A DNA stretch of 64,000 nt from Boesenbergia rotunda. Lineage: Eukaryota > Streptophyta > Magnoliopsida > Zingiberales > Zingiberaceae. The translations under genes and the position numbers were made by a program. Every line of letters begins with the position of its first letter. The first letter of the stretch is position 1. The notes beneath the pieces were generated by a model. That model did not search any database. It saw only the letters and a program-made list of their open reading frames with translations, and had not been told where the DNA came from. Location of the stretch: assembly GCA_024364735.1 (NCBI GenBank), contig JAGFNQ010000187.1, positions 50,285-114,284 on the forward strand, in the 5' to 3' direction. This document shows, piece by piece, positions 31,381-43,320 of the stretch.

Positions 31381-32663
31381 TACTGCTTTTTTTTTTTCAT
31401 TAATATGAAATTCTTAATTCTGTCCCTGAACATAGTGATCCGACAATCCTCTGATGTTTAAATCATGATGGTATTGTGAAAGATAGATAATGAAATAATA
31501 ACGAAGAATTCAAAGATTAACGAGGAATAACGAAGAATTCAAAAAGGTATAATTTGTTACCCATTCCATCGTTAGCTTTAGTATTTATAGGGGGGTTGAC
31601 ATGCAAACCCTAAACACTAAAATCGTTGAGCCTATGAGTCATGAGTTGTAGAAATGCAGATCGTGGAGGGTCATCATCTCTGATATCGACTAGCTCATAA
31701 GTGCCAAGATCGACATAACTGAATAATGAATAGTGGGGAGCTCAAGAGGTTAGGCTCAGCATAGGGAATTTGGTGAGCTCAAAGCATTAAAAGAGGGAAC
31801 TCGGAGAGCCCAAAGTAGAAAGATCGAGGAGCTCCAAGTGGAGAGCTCGAGGAGCTTGAAGGGATAGCTCTAGGAGCATAGAGTGCTAACCTAGCAGAAG
31901 AGGTCACTTATCCAACCAATCTTTATAGAGAGATCAGTCTTATAATCCAAAATTTATGCATTCGTAGTGTTGTTGGACTGGGGTAGGATCAGTCTTTTTA
32001 GAATTTTACTACTATCTAGCATTCGATTAATCATGACCTGTTAGGACTTTGCCACTATTAAACATTCGGTCCTCCTTAACAAGTTAAATTTTTTTTTCTC
32101 GTGTCTAATATTCGGTCATTCATGATTGGCTAGGACTTCACCTCTTGTGGATAACATTCAGTCTTTCATGATCTGTTAAGACTTTCTTACTGCTAAATAT
32201 CTAATCCTCCTTGATTTCTTTAGACTTATCTCATTGCCAATTATCTATTCAACCTTGACTCATTTGGACTTCACGTCTCATGCCAAGTGTTCGATCCTTA
32301 ATGACTCATTTGGACTTCACCTCTCATGCCAACTCTTTGTTGCACTTTCTCCCGTTAAGTATCTGCTCAACCATGGTTCACTAGGATTTCATGTCTCATG
32401 CCAAGTGTCTAGTTCTCCATGATCCACTTGGGCTTCACATCTCATGCCAACTTCCTATTAGACTTCTAACTACCAAATGTTTGATCAATTGTGATTCACT
32501 TAGATTTTTTTACCAATTCCCTATTGGACTTTTGATTATCAAGATCCACTTAGATTCTCCACTATCAAGTATCTGACCAACATTGACTTACTTGACTTTT
32601 CTCTTGACTATCTACATCCAAATCAATCTTGGTCAACATGACCCAAGGTCGATTGCACCAATA
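31381..32663 (-). repeat. Family C LTR, minus strand (copy C1)
   Basis: The right edge (CCAATA at 32658-32663) abuts an antisense polypurine tract (minus AAAGGGAGATTA), so this is the 3' LTR of a minus-strand element. Read on the minus strand its start matches the plus-strand family C copies. Degenerate phrases of about 40-60 bp around 'forget-me-not' words such as CATGCCAAGTG recur from 32000 to 32580. A minus-strand TATA-like box (CCTATAAATAC) is near 31577-31590, with GAGCTC palindromes at 31738, 31775, 31830 and 31843 upstream of it. The left edge is uncertain. Confidence 0.6.
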
Positions 32664-33577
32664 ATCTCCCTTTCTAACAAACTCACCTTCTACTTGACGT
32701 CTCACTCTCATCAACAAACATATTAATCAAACATTGAAACTCAACTCAAGCTCACTCGAGCTTGGACACCCTAGTTAAGCTTGACTAGAGATTGATTGCA
32801 CCAATACATGCTTGTCAGCTAAATAAATTCATATACGATTTTCGACAAGTACCTCGTGCATGATTTCATATCCGATTAACCATGATTTTCCAAAAAATAT
32901 AGAATTACTTATGCATTTCGGAAGGTGTGAAATTGAAATGTAGTGAGAACAGTAATAGTCTAGTTTAGTAGTCGATTGACATATTTATTTTGACTTAAGT
33001 AGGTTGTTTCAGTCATGTAATGCTACTTCTAGGTATCTTAACTATTCCTATCCCTTTGATATACTTGAATAAATATTCAAAGAGAGTTTTCTTAATTAAA
33101 ATGAGAGGGGTATGTTAAAAAGAGAAGAATGAGGAATTGAGTAGAAGGTTTGAATTCAAAGTTTAATTTTTAACCTTATGACTTAGATTTTAGAATTTTC
33201 TAAAGGTTTAAGAATTCCAAAATATTGTTAGTGTAATGATTGAAGTAGAACATGCTTTGAGGGGGAGATCCACCTTAAAAGCATGGCTAAGGTATGTAAG
33301 GAGACATCGAATGAAATATTTTAAGGATTGAATGCTCAAGCTTGAGCATTGAAAAAAAATGGAAGGTAGAATAATTTCGTTGTGATGTTGGATGTTTGGA
33401 ATGGAAGAAGAGAGTGAATTTTGAGAAGAGGTCCTTTTAATGTATGTTAAAGAGGCAGAATGAGAGATTTACGTTAGGAAATCCTCATTTATGCTTTAGT
33501 ATGAGAAGGATGAAGTATGATGGCAGGAAAATGAGTTACCCTTAACATAAATATATTTCCAAACATAAAAAGGAGAT
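32664..33577. other. Remnant internal sequence between two opposed family C LTRs
   Basis: The left edge carries an antisense polypurine tract and the right edge (33567-33577) a sense one, so two oppositely oriented elements or an inversion met here. No gag or pol motif was seen. Confidence 0.5.
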
Positions 33578-33622
33578 TATTGGTGAAATCGATCTCTTGT
33601 TAAGGTTGACCAGGTTAACCAT

Positions 33623-36600
33623 GCTAATAGGAGCCCTAGAGTCAATTATGTGATAATTGACTAGAGACTTTTGTATCATATTCTATTATTAATAAAGGTA
33701 AAGTTTGATTATTATACTTACTTTATATTTGTGCCAAATAACTAAGTATAATAATGTCCTTGGATAGTAGGTTCTTATTTGCATCATATTGATTGGTTGA
33801 ATCGATAGTAAGATGATGTATAGAACACTACACTAAACCATTCTTAGTCAAACATTAATATTCAGGGACAAGATTAATGCATGGAGATTAGTATGTAGGT
33901 TAATTGATGACTTGAGCTCACAAGTCATGGATATATGATATCCAGTTAACATATAGGTATATATTAGAAAATATATACTGAATTGATCCGCCATGAGAAA
34001 GTTTCATAGATTGTTATATGAGTGTCATAAACTTTCTCATGTGACAATTAGTATGAATAGTTCTTAGACCTGAAGTCACTACGGTTCCCTACATAAGGAG
34101 TTATATACTTTGGTATTGTCAAACGTTAATCGTAACAGGGTAAACTATAAAAGCGATCATTGGTATGTAATGAATTATGCGGAGGGATGTGAGTGATGTA
34201 GATGAGATCTATCTCTCTCATATGACAGGAGTGATATTTGTGGGCCCCTTGATAGAGTAGGACTATTAAAATGCATGACTATTGTAACGACCCGCCTTCT
34301 GGTACTAAGCTTTAAGGCGGATCGCTACTACTAACTGGCTGACTAACTGATTTATGATCCTTGTTTTCATATAAGCTAAACCAACTGGGAGAATTTCGAA
34401 AATTCTTATTTCGTTATTTACTGAACTAACAATTCATAATCATGTTGAAAGTACTAACTAGCCCAAAATAAAGCAAAACTTTTATTAGCTTGGCAGGATT
34501 TGATCCCCCAACCTCAGTCTTGCATGACTAAAACATTAACCAGCAGCTCTACAACAACTTGGTTTATAAGACACCAGTAGACTGCTATATATGTCAGTCG
34601 ACTGGTCGGGCCACAGAATGTTTCCGTGCTCGATACCAGTCGACTGGTGTTTTCCCAGTCGACTGGTAGTTCTGAAAATCCAGCTTTCAGATTTCCAGAA
34701 CTTATCAAACTTGAGTTACAATGTACCAAAATCATATCTAACAAGCATAATGACATAATTAAGGTTCCACAACTATTCTAGGGCATTTATTACATGTTTT
34801 TGGAGGGTTTCTAGCATGTATAGCAACTTAGAAATCTCAAAAACGACATGTAGAAGCATAACATGAATGTGCCAAGTTCGTATCAACTTCTTATTGAAAC
34901 TATTCAGTATTCCTATCTAAAGGCATCCTTAGCTACTACATGTCATTCCATATGGTGCATTAATCTTAGAATAAGCATATCTTAAGTATTTAGCATGTAG
35001 ATCAAAAGTATCAAGTTCTTACTCCTAAAGCGTAAACATGGGTCTATGTTACCCTATCACAAGTAGTGACTCATGACATTCAAGCATTCGCAAAACCAAT
35101 ATTAAGTCAGGTAAGTAAACTACTTCAAGTATACTAGGCACCACGAATACAAGTCTAATCAAGTTCATACATGATTCACATAATATATTACGGAATAACT
35201 AAAGAAGCATAAAAAGGATTATTTCTATGCTTTGCAAGTTCCGAAGACTTTTATTCCAACTCCACCATCACACACACTTTGCATCAAGCCCGCCGCCTCC
35301 GCTACTAGTGCTTTCCTTTACCTGTATCTGCAGTATAAGGAAATGTAAACTAATAAGCATAAAGCTTAGTAAGTACCATCTAGCCTCACAAAATTATAAA
35401 ATCTCGGATTATGCTTTTCAAAACATGCTATGCAAATACACGTTCATGTTCATATACAATCATGTTATGCTCATGCTAAAATACATGTCATAAAATGTCA
35501 TGGCAAATAACTGAGACATGACATATACTGAACTGAAGCTGAAAACTACGCTATAGCATGACATACATATCTGAACTGAAACTGAAATCAACTAACATAA
35601 AATTAATTATTAAATTCACCACATGCTAAAATGAATTTCTGAAAACTAAATACATATAGTAGGTGAAAGTAATAATCAACTGCTGTGGGCCCGGCAATGT
35701 ACCAACTGTGTGCGCATCCCTAATAAACCTGAGGTAGCAAATCCCGAATCCATTAGGGTTCTACTAGGTTATCTAAACCTAGGGGCAACTAGGGAGCCTA
35801 TCCCTGGACCGGAGTCCGGTAAAATGCCAACTGAAAATAAAATAGTCCTTTATACTTTTCTTTCCTTTTCTGATTATTGCTTTTACTAGGTTATCTAAAC
35901 CTAGGGGCAACTAGGAGCCCATCCCGTTGGACCTTGGTCCGAATCATAAACTGAAGCAAGAATTTTTATTCTTTAATGCTTTCTATAGCATTAACTGAAC
36001 TGAACATTTTAACAAACACCTTGCGGCTTAACCCTTCCTTTTCTTTTAGAGTCGCTTCCTAGGCATTCGAACGTGCTACTTAAACCATAACTGAAGGGTA
36101 AATGCACTCAAGCCCGTCCAGGGATACCTTCAGGCCCTAAAACTAATCTGAAGGGTTAATACAACGTGCTTGTTCATAATTTACGATTTCTAATCGTAAG
36201 ACATACATATAAGGAAATAAAGCATACGAAAGATCAACCGAAACTACTTATACTGCAGGTGAGGGATACTTACATCCTGCGCTAGGTTTTCTTACGAATA
36301 AAATCTGAAATTCCTGAGGAAACGTCGAACTACAACGTTCTTCTTGCTTCTTGGCGTTCTCCCCGCGTCTACGAGGGTCCCCGTAGAGAATAGGGCCTCT
36401 TGAGACCTTCCCTTTGCTTCCCCTTTGTCTTGGGCGGCAAGAGAAGAGGAGAGAAGGAGGAGGAGACGCAAGAGAGGAAGAGGAGAAGAGGAGGGGGCGT
36501 CAGCGCACCTAGGGCTCACGCAACCTCCAAAAACACCTCCTTTAATTCTTTCATTTCTTATTTATATCAAGCTATAAAATAAACCCTAAGTTGAATATAT

Positions 36601-37858
36601 ACATGTATATCTCGAATATTCTATTACTTCATTCAAGAAAATCCTTATGGAACTAATGGTTAATAGAACCATGATAAAGGTTTAAACCCATTAGAGGTTG
36701 CGAGTTCAAAACTCGCCTAATGCCACTAACTCATCTTCTTTATTTTTGACACTTCTTTTTATGGAAAAATTCCATAAAAATATCTAAAAATTCTAGAAAA
36801 ATCCTAGGATATTTCTAAAATTATTTTAGGAAATTTTTGGGCGTTACAACTATGCTCAAATGAGTCAATATAAGATATTAAGCTTATTTGTTTGAGTGAG
36901 TCTGCTTGGGGATCAAGAACCACAAAGATTGATATCGAGGATAATACGGTCTATGCCTCATTGGTCAATCTAGAAATCGAGGATAGAAGGACAAGGTCAT
37001 ACATTGTTATAGTCACGGAGGTTAAGTCGGATCTCAACTTTCTCGTCACTTAGGTAGCAATGATACATTGCTAGATATCCCTCATTGCTTATGTGTCTAA
37101 AGAGGTTTAGACACATTGTCAACGTTACGAGAACCTATTGGGTCACAAACTAAGGACACAATGCTTCGGAGATTAATTGATCTTAGTTTGACTAAGATTT
37201 GATCCAAATTAGATTAATTGAGTTAGACTCAAGTGAATCCAATTAGATTATGTGATTGAGTCTAATTTGAGTTAAACTCAATCATTAAAATGCTTAATGA
37301 ATTAATAATAGAGGAAGATGAATGATTTTCTCTTCATTGGATGAAGAGAAGGTAAATAGTTAAAAAATGTAAAACATGTGTTTTATTGGTTTTATTGACT
37401 TTTATTAGCTTTAATGTGGGGAAGCTAAAGAGATAAAGACTCTTCATATTTATGAGATGAATATAAAAGAGTTTTTTTTTGCATTTTGGATGACACTTAG
37501 TTTTTTTTCCTCCTCTCTTCCTCCTCTTCTCCCTCTTTGGCCGAAACCCATCTTTGGGGTTCTTGGTGGTTTTGTGAACTACGTCAAGTTTCTAGCACAA
37601 TTAAGGTAGTTCTTCTCCAAAGTTGAGATATCGTGTTCGTGTGGATACACATAGATGCATGGACACTTGAACGTGCAAGAGATCCGACGTACGTACCTTG
37701 GACGAGCGGGATAAGCGAAGGGCACGCTCCAAAGATATATACTTTAGATAGATCTATTAGATAGATGAACTTCGTATGAGTTTTCTTTCGCATTGATCAC
37801 TCGAGGGATCCTTTTTCTGCTGTGAATTTTATTATCATGTCGCATAGGATACCCTACA
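33623..37858 (+). mobile_element. Family A solo LTR (copy A2), split by a gypsy-like solo LTR
   Basis: Pieces 33623-34282 and 36854-37858, net about 1.66 kb, beginning TGCTAATAGG and ending ACCCTACA. Flanks AACCA (33618-33622) and GACCA (37859-37863) form a TSD with one mismatch. Colinear with copies A1 and A3. No internal region is attached. Confidence 0.82.
34283..36848. mobile_element. 2.57-kb gypsy-like solo LTR (TSD ACTAT)
   Basis: Begins TGTAACGACC and ends GGGCGTTACA, giving a 7-bp terminal inverted repeat TGTAACG/CGTTACA. Both flanks are ACTAT (34278-34282; 36849-36853). Ends of this type are common in Tekay/Del chromovirus LTRs. No gag or pol is present, so it is read as a solo LTR. 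It contains two CAGTCGACTG-type pairs (34575/34595 and 34637/34656) and tRNA-like scraps near 34494-34556 and 36690-36722. Confidence 0.85.
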
Positions 37859-38484
37859 GACCAAGCTCGATTGACCAAGCATGAGTTGATTCGATTTGAG
37901 TTTCGATTTTTGATCAATATGTTAGTTGGTTGAGTAAGACATCAAGTAGGTCAAGATTGATCAGATACTTAAAATTATAATATCCAAGTAGATCATGGTT
38001 GATTAGACATTTGACAGTCAGATGTCCAATAGGGAATTAACAAGTGGGAAAAATCTAAGTGGGCCATGGTTGATCGAAAACTTGGTGATTGAAAATCTAA
38101 AAGGAAGTTAGCAAGGGAGAATTCCATGTGGGCCATGGAGAATCAAACACTTGACAATGAGGTAAGTTCTAATAGATCATGGAGGACTAGATGTTAGACA
38201 TAAGATGAGAAGTCTAAAAAGATCAAGAAGGATTGGATGTTTGCCAATAGTGAAGTCCTAGTAGTTCAAAGTTGACCGGATGTTAGGCATAAGACAAGAA
38301 GTCATGATATGCCAAGGTTGACTGGATACTAAGTAGTCCTAATAAGTTGAAGTCAATCAGATACTAAGCAAGTATGAAACCCTAGTAAGTTGGGGTTATC
38401 TGGTATTAATCGTACAAGAAAAGTTTTAGAGACATGAGGGTCCCTCGAAATAAGGATATTTGATGCGAACAATATTTTTCGACA

Positions 38485-38660
38485 CCATGATCAATATTTA
38501 GGGTTTATGCTATAATATTTAGGGTTGTTATAATATTCAGGGTTGTTATAGAATTCAAAGTTTAGGGTCTCTACTATAGTATTTAGGGTTACTATAATAG
38601 TCAAGGTTGCTACAATACAGGGTTGTTATAGTATTCAGGGTTTAGGATTTTTTGCTGCAG
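38485..38660. repeat. Degenerate repeat with telomere-like TTTAGGG words
   Basis: Imperfect units of about 20-35 bp of the form TATTTAGGGTTGTTATAATA recur six or more times in family C LTR sequence. TTTAGGG is the plant telomere word, but here it is embedded in longer AT-rich units. Confidence 0.6.
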
Positions 38661-39162
38661 TAATAGCCCATAGATGGGTTTAATCAATCGAATTATAACA
38701 CTATAGCAACAAGCATAAAGGTTGGAATTCATCTATAAATAGTATTCTGCTATAGTAATAATTGATTGATGAGTTGATCAGTCGACTGTTGGTGCTACTG
38801 TAGCAAACAAAATGTTTAGAACCGACTAGTTGTCTATCAATCGATTGATGATTTTGAGTAGTTAATTGATGACACTATAGCAGTGAACAAAAGGTTTCTT
38901 AGTTGGCTATGACACTCGACTATTTGGGCATCAATCAATTGATGAACAATAATAGTAAATTTTTCATGGTCAAATAGAGTTGTTAAGAACCGTTCTATAG
39001 GTTCAATAGTCGAATTCAATGGAGCAATATTCTAGTAGTAATGATCAGTCGACTGATAGACGAAAATCAGTCTTGACTTGAATGCCATAAAAGAATGTTT
39101 CGAAGGGATTTTTAGAGTCAATTCTTGAGGGCTTTGGAGAGTGTTAGCCCTAAGGACCAATC

Positions 39163-40989
39163 TGTTGGTTTGCTTGCGGGTTTCCTAAGCGAATACCGGG
39201 TCATTCTTGAGAAACTTCTCCATGTCCACGGATTATAATTTTTAATCCGAATGGAGACCTATCTCCCAAACAATCGTCTCGTTGTCGTACTAATTGATTC
39301 GAGTTACAACTTGGCCAAACTTGATGTTCAAGCCTTGTAACTCGCCAAATCAATTAGTCGCAGAAAAGTCGACGAGCGGATTGCCGATTTTTGTGTTTAT
39401 CATCGGGGTCCACCATGATTAATTATCTCAATTAATTAACAAATAATTAATAACAAAGATAATTAATCAACCACATAAAATGATAAGATCAATGAACAAG
39501 GAACCAAAGAGAAGTTATACCTCTTGTTACGTCGTGATCTTATATTGTATGACCCTCCCCTCTTGGACGTCATGTGGGTGACGATCTACCAAGAATCAAA
39601 AGCCACCAAGACCCTCCTTCCTTCTCCTCTTGGTTGCGCCAACTAAAGAAGGATAGAAACCCTTCTTTCTTCTTGTTATGCCGCTGGTCAAAGAAGAAGG
39701 AAACCCTTCTCCACCTTGCACCGTCCACCGAGTAGACAAAGGAGGAAGAAGAGGATGATGAAGAAGGAGAGAAAGATAGAATTCTTTCCTCCTTACCAAG
39801 CCACCTAGTACCCCTTTACCTTGCTTGTGCCGGCGCCCACTTCCCTCCCTCCTTGTGTTTGCGCTGCCGGCCAAAGGAGGAGCCAAAACCCTTCCTTATT
39901 TAGACCAAGCCGCAAGCCCCTCAAGGAGAAGAAGGATGGAAGGGAAGAAGAAGATGAGCAAAGAAGAGAAGGAGAAGACTTCTCTTCTTTCCGCCCCAAC
40001 ACCTTGGAGTAGCCAACGCCCACAAGCCCTAGGAGAGGAGAGAAACCAAGGCTTGGATGTCTTCAATTGTCTCTTGGTATCATGACTACATGGGGTATTT
40101 ATAGGGCTATAATAGGGACCATGAGGAGGAGTTGGGTCTTGGCCACCTAATGGATCAAGGCTCGATCCATTAATGAAAATCCATTCCATTAAAGGATTTT
40201 CATTGAACTACCTCACCAACCCCTATATATTCATATGGGCTCCACCTATTATGAGTACAATCATCTCCCCATGTTTAAGATAACGAATGTCCATTGATTA
40301 ATTTAAATTACTAATAATTTTAATTAATCAACATCTAATTCCTTGATTAGTACCACTCATCCTTATCATCATGTTGGACCAAGTCCACCTGCAGGATTTA
40401 ACATGATGAACCTTATGAGTTCATCAAGGGGGCATCATCATCTCGACTCATCAGGACACGGTTTCCGTCTATAATCAATGACACACCATGTAAATAATAT
40501 TATTTCTCAACTTACCGTGCCTATCGATTTAACAGAATAAATCTCGCTCATTGATAAATCAAATAAATAACTATTAAGTACATGTGCCCATTATTATATC
40601 GAGATTAAGAGCATGTACTCCATAATATCTAAGGTTTGATTCAACTATATAGTCAGTATAAGTTGAACCACCTCTATATCGGCGGTCCTGCTCAATGCAC
40701 TCAAAGTGCACTAGTGTAATTCTATGGTCAAGACAAACCAACACCAAATTACACTACAACCATCCCGATGGTTTATCCAAATCTATCTCGGTTATGAGCC
40801 TCTACTTATACTTTACAAGGTACTAATAACATGATCTTCTGTGCGACATCACACACCATATTATCTACAGTATAAAGTAGTAGACATTAAGCACATACTA
40901 ATATAAACATGCAATCAGTGATCTTATGATTCTCTTTCAAAATGTAGATGTCCATACAGAAAGCAAGACTTTTAGTATACATCCTAACA
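39163..40989. mobile_element. Solo LTR (TSD CAATC)
   Basis: 1827 bp from TGTTGGTTTGC to CATCCTAACA, flanked by CAATC on both sides (39158-39162; 40990-40994). No coding domain was found inside. Open frames at 39596-40189 lie in AG/CT-rich low-complexity sequence and are not considered genes. Confidence 0.85.
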
Positions 40990-41166
40990 CAATCATGAGT
41001 TGATTGACTTAGAATATAATGTCATATTTGTCAATATATAGAAGGTAATGCTATAATTATTATATTTACTTCATGTTTGTGCCAGCTGAATAAATATAAT
41101 AATGCTCAAGAATAGTAGGCTATAATCTAAAATATATCAATTAGTTGAATTGATTGTGAGAGACTG

Positions 41167-41169
<3 letters not shown>

Positions 41170-41262
<93 letters not shown>

Positions 41263-41271
41263 ATATATATA
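41170..41271. repeat. (TA)n microsatellite
   Basis: About 100 bp of nearly uninterrupted TA dinucleotides with one break (TT at 41251-41252). Lies in family A copy A3. Confidence 0.97.
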
Positions 41272-43080
41272 ACACTTCTCTTAAATATTCCTAGTTAAGT
41301 ATTAATAAACAAGGGTAATATTAATGCGTTAAGATTAGTATATAAATCAATTGATGATTTAATCTCACAAGTCATGGATCTAAGATATCAAGTTGACACA
41401 TGGGTATATATTAGAAAATATATACTAAATTGATCCATCATGAGAAGTTTTATAGATCATTATATGAGTGTCATAAACATTCTCATAGTGACTATCAGTA
41501 TAAATAGTCTTTAGACCTAAAGTCACTATGGTTCCCTACATAAGGAGTTGTATACTTTGGTATTAATAAACGTCACCTGTAACAAGGTGGACTATAAAGT
41601 CATTCACTGAGTATACAATAAGCTATGTAATGGGCTGTGAGTGATGTAGATGAGATTTGTTCCTTTCATATAATGGAAGAGATACCTGTGAGCCACTTGA
41701 TAGAGTAGGACTACTGAAATACATGACCAAACTACAATATGTTAATGTGAGATATTAAGCTTATTTGGTTAAGTGAGTTTGCTTAGAGATCAAGAAACAC
41801 ATAGATTGATGAGAGGATGACATAGTCTATGCCTCATGAATCAATCTAGATATCAATGACAAAAGGACAGAACTATACAAGATAATAATCACAGACATGT
41901 TAGGTCGGATCTCGACATTCTCGTCATTTAGGTAGCAATGATGTATTACTAGATGTCACTCATTGTTTGTCTATCTAAAGTTGTTTTAGAGACACAACCA
42001 ATGTTCCGAGAACCTGTTGGGTCACACACAAAGAGTATGTTGATTTAGAGTTTTTTTATTTTAGTTTGATTAAAATAGTGTGGGTCTGAGCCTTAAGTCC
42101 AAAATTTATTTTGGATCTTAAGCTTATTGATTTAATGAGTTAATTCAATATACTTCATTTTTTTTTGTAAAGACCCAACCCAACTATAGAATCCGCTAAG
42201 AGAAAATAAAAAGTTTAACAGTCTTTAACTTCCAGAGAAGGTGAAAAGTTTTTTCCATCTCTTTAAAGAAGACAAGAAGTTGAAGAGTAGATATTTTTTC
42301 ACCTTACCACCTTAAATACCCATTAAGGCAAGAAGGTGAAGAGTTAACTTTTCTTCTTCACCTTACCAACTTAAATACCCATCTCTAGCAAGAAGGGAGG
42401 TGTTGGTAATTCTTCTTCTTCTTCTCCTTACCACCTTGAATTCCATCTCTAGCAAGAAGGTGAAGGTGTGAGACTTTATCCAATTCCTGAGTTCGTGAGA
42501 TGAAGGAAGTGATGTGCTCGTGTGGATACCGTTGAGGCGAGGACATTCTGATCGCCCTGAGATCAGCTAGACTAGAAGTCTTCTAAGGGTTGTTTACGCA
42601 TCAAAGGTAACAATCTTATTCGTTACAGTAGTTGCAAGAGTAATATTATATTCACATGGATATCTAGAGGGATTAATTTCCACTACTTTATAGTTTATTT
42701 TTTGCCATAGATCAGTATAGTATTGCTGCATTTTCAGACCACGGGAGACATTCTCAAACAATCACAAAGCACTCAAAGCAATGTTTTCATTTGTAATGTT
42801 ATTTACTTTCTTTTATATTTGTATTTGTATTTTGTTTTTGTATTGCTTGTATAATAACAAGTGTTGTAAGAGATTCTTCGCCTTTAAAAGGTATCTGACA
42901 AGTAGAGAGTTAGTGGTAATTTTGTTAGGATCATAAGTCGTAAAGTAGGAATTGAGGATTCTAAACCATATTAATTAAATTGGTGTATTGTATATGATTT
43001 ACCTTATGTTTTATTTTTATTCTTTCCACTGCGTACTAACACATTGTAGATGATCACGACGATCGAGAAAAAAAATCAAG

Positions 43081-43320
43081 AATCATTATTCAACCTAAAT
43101 AGAGTTACTTGCAAACTTATAATGAAGAATGCGATTGATGCTTGTGGAATATGCTAGTACAAAAGAAATTCAACTTATATTGACTAGAGATCTTAAGAAC
43201 TAGGTTTAGGACAATCTAATTGTGCTGATTAAGTAGATTACTATCGAAAACTATCCAATGGACTAGTGATACTTGTAAATGATTAAAATTAAATGTATGA
43301 CTTTTAATGAACCTTGATTT
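43081..43320 (+). repeat. Family C post-LTR internal segment (copy 1)
   Basis: About 240 bp following the family C LTR end. It closely resembles 47530-47837, including phrases such as GCAAAAGAAATTCAAC and GGACTAGTAATACTTG. In the second copy the next LTR follows at once, suggesting that the element's whole internal region was only about 300 bp. Confidence 0.6.

Larger units (their letters stand above)
39142..42730 (+). mobile_element. Family A LTR (copy A3), split by a solo LTR
   Basis: Pieces 39142-39162 and 40995 to about 42730 are colinear with A1/A2: TGTTAG start, the 'ACGGTTCCCTACATAAGGAG' type segment near 41529-41548, and an end near TATTGCTGCA. A clean TSD was not found, so the right end is approximate. 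It contains the (TA)n tract. Confidence 0.7.
33578..43080 (+). repeat. Family C LTR (copy C2), split by nested insertions
   Basis: Pieces 33578-33622, 37859-39141 and 42731 to about 43080 are colinear with copy C3. The start follows a polypurine tract (AAAAAGGAGATTA). Degenerate phrases of the type 'AAGTCCAAGTGGGTCATGG' recur from 37900 to 38400. A stretch with CAGTCGACTG/CAATCGATTG-type palindromes lies at about 38770-39060, followed by a TATA-like CATAAAAG near 39086. Its end is placed near the segment CGTACTAACACATTG (about 43032), shared with 47470. Confidence 0.6.

Noticed and set aside
36685..36725. tRNA-like stretch with B-box-like words (also antisense near 34494-34556)
   Set aside because: Only partial similarity, no acceptor or anticodon stem, and both lie within a solo LTR.
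38485..38660. Interstitial telomere array
   Set aside because: TTTAGGG words are not in tandem; they are spaced within longer AT-rich units.
39596..40189. Open frames rich in Lys/Arg/Glu or Ser/Leu
   Set aside because: AG/CT-rich low-complexity part of a solo LTR; no recognisable protein family.
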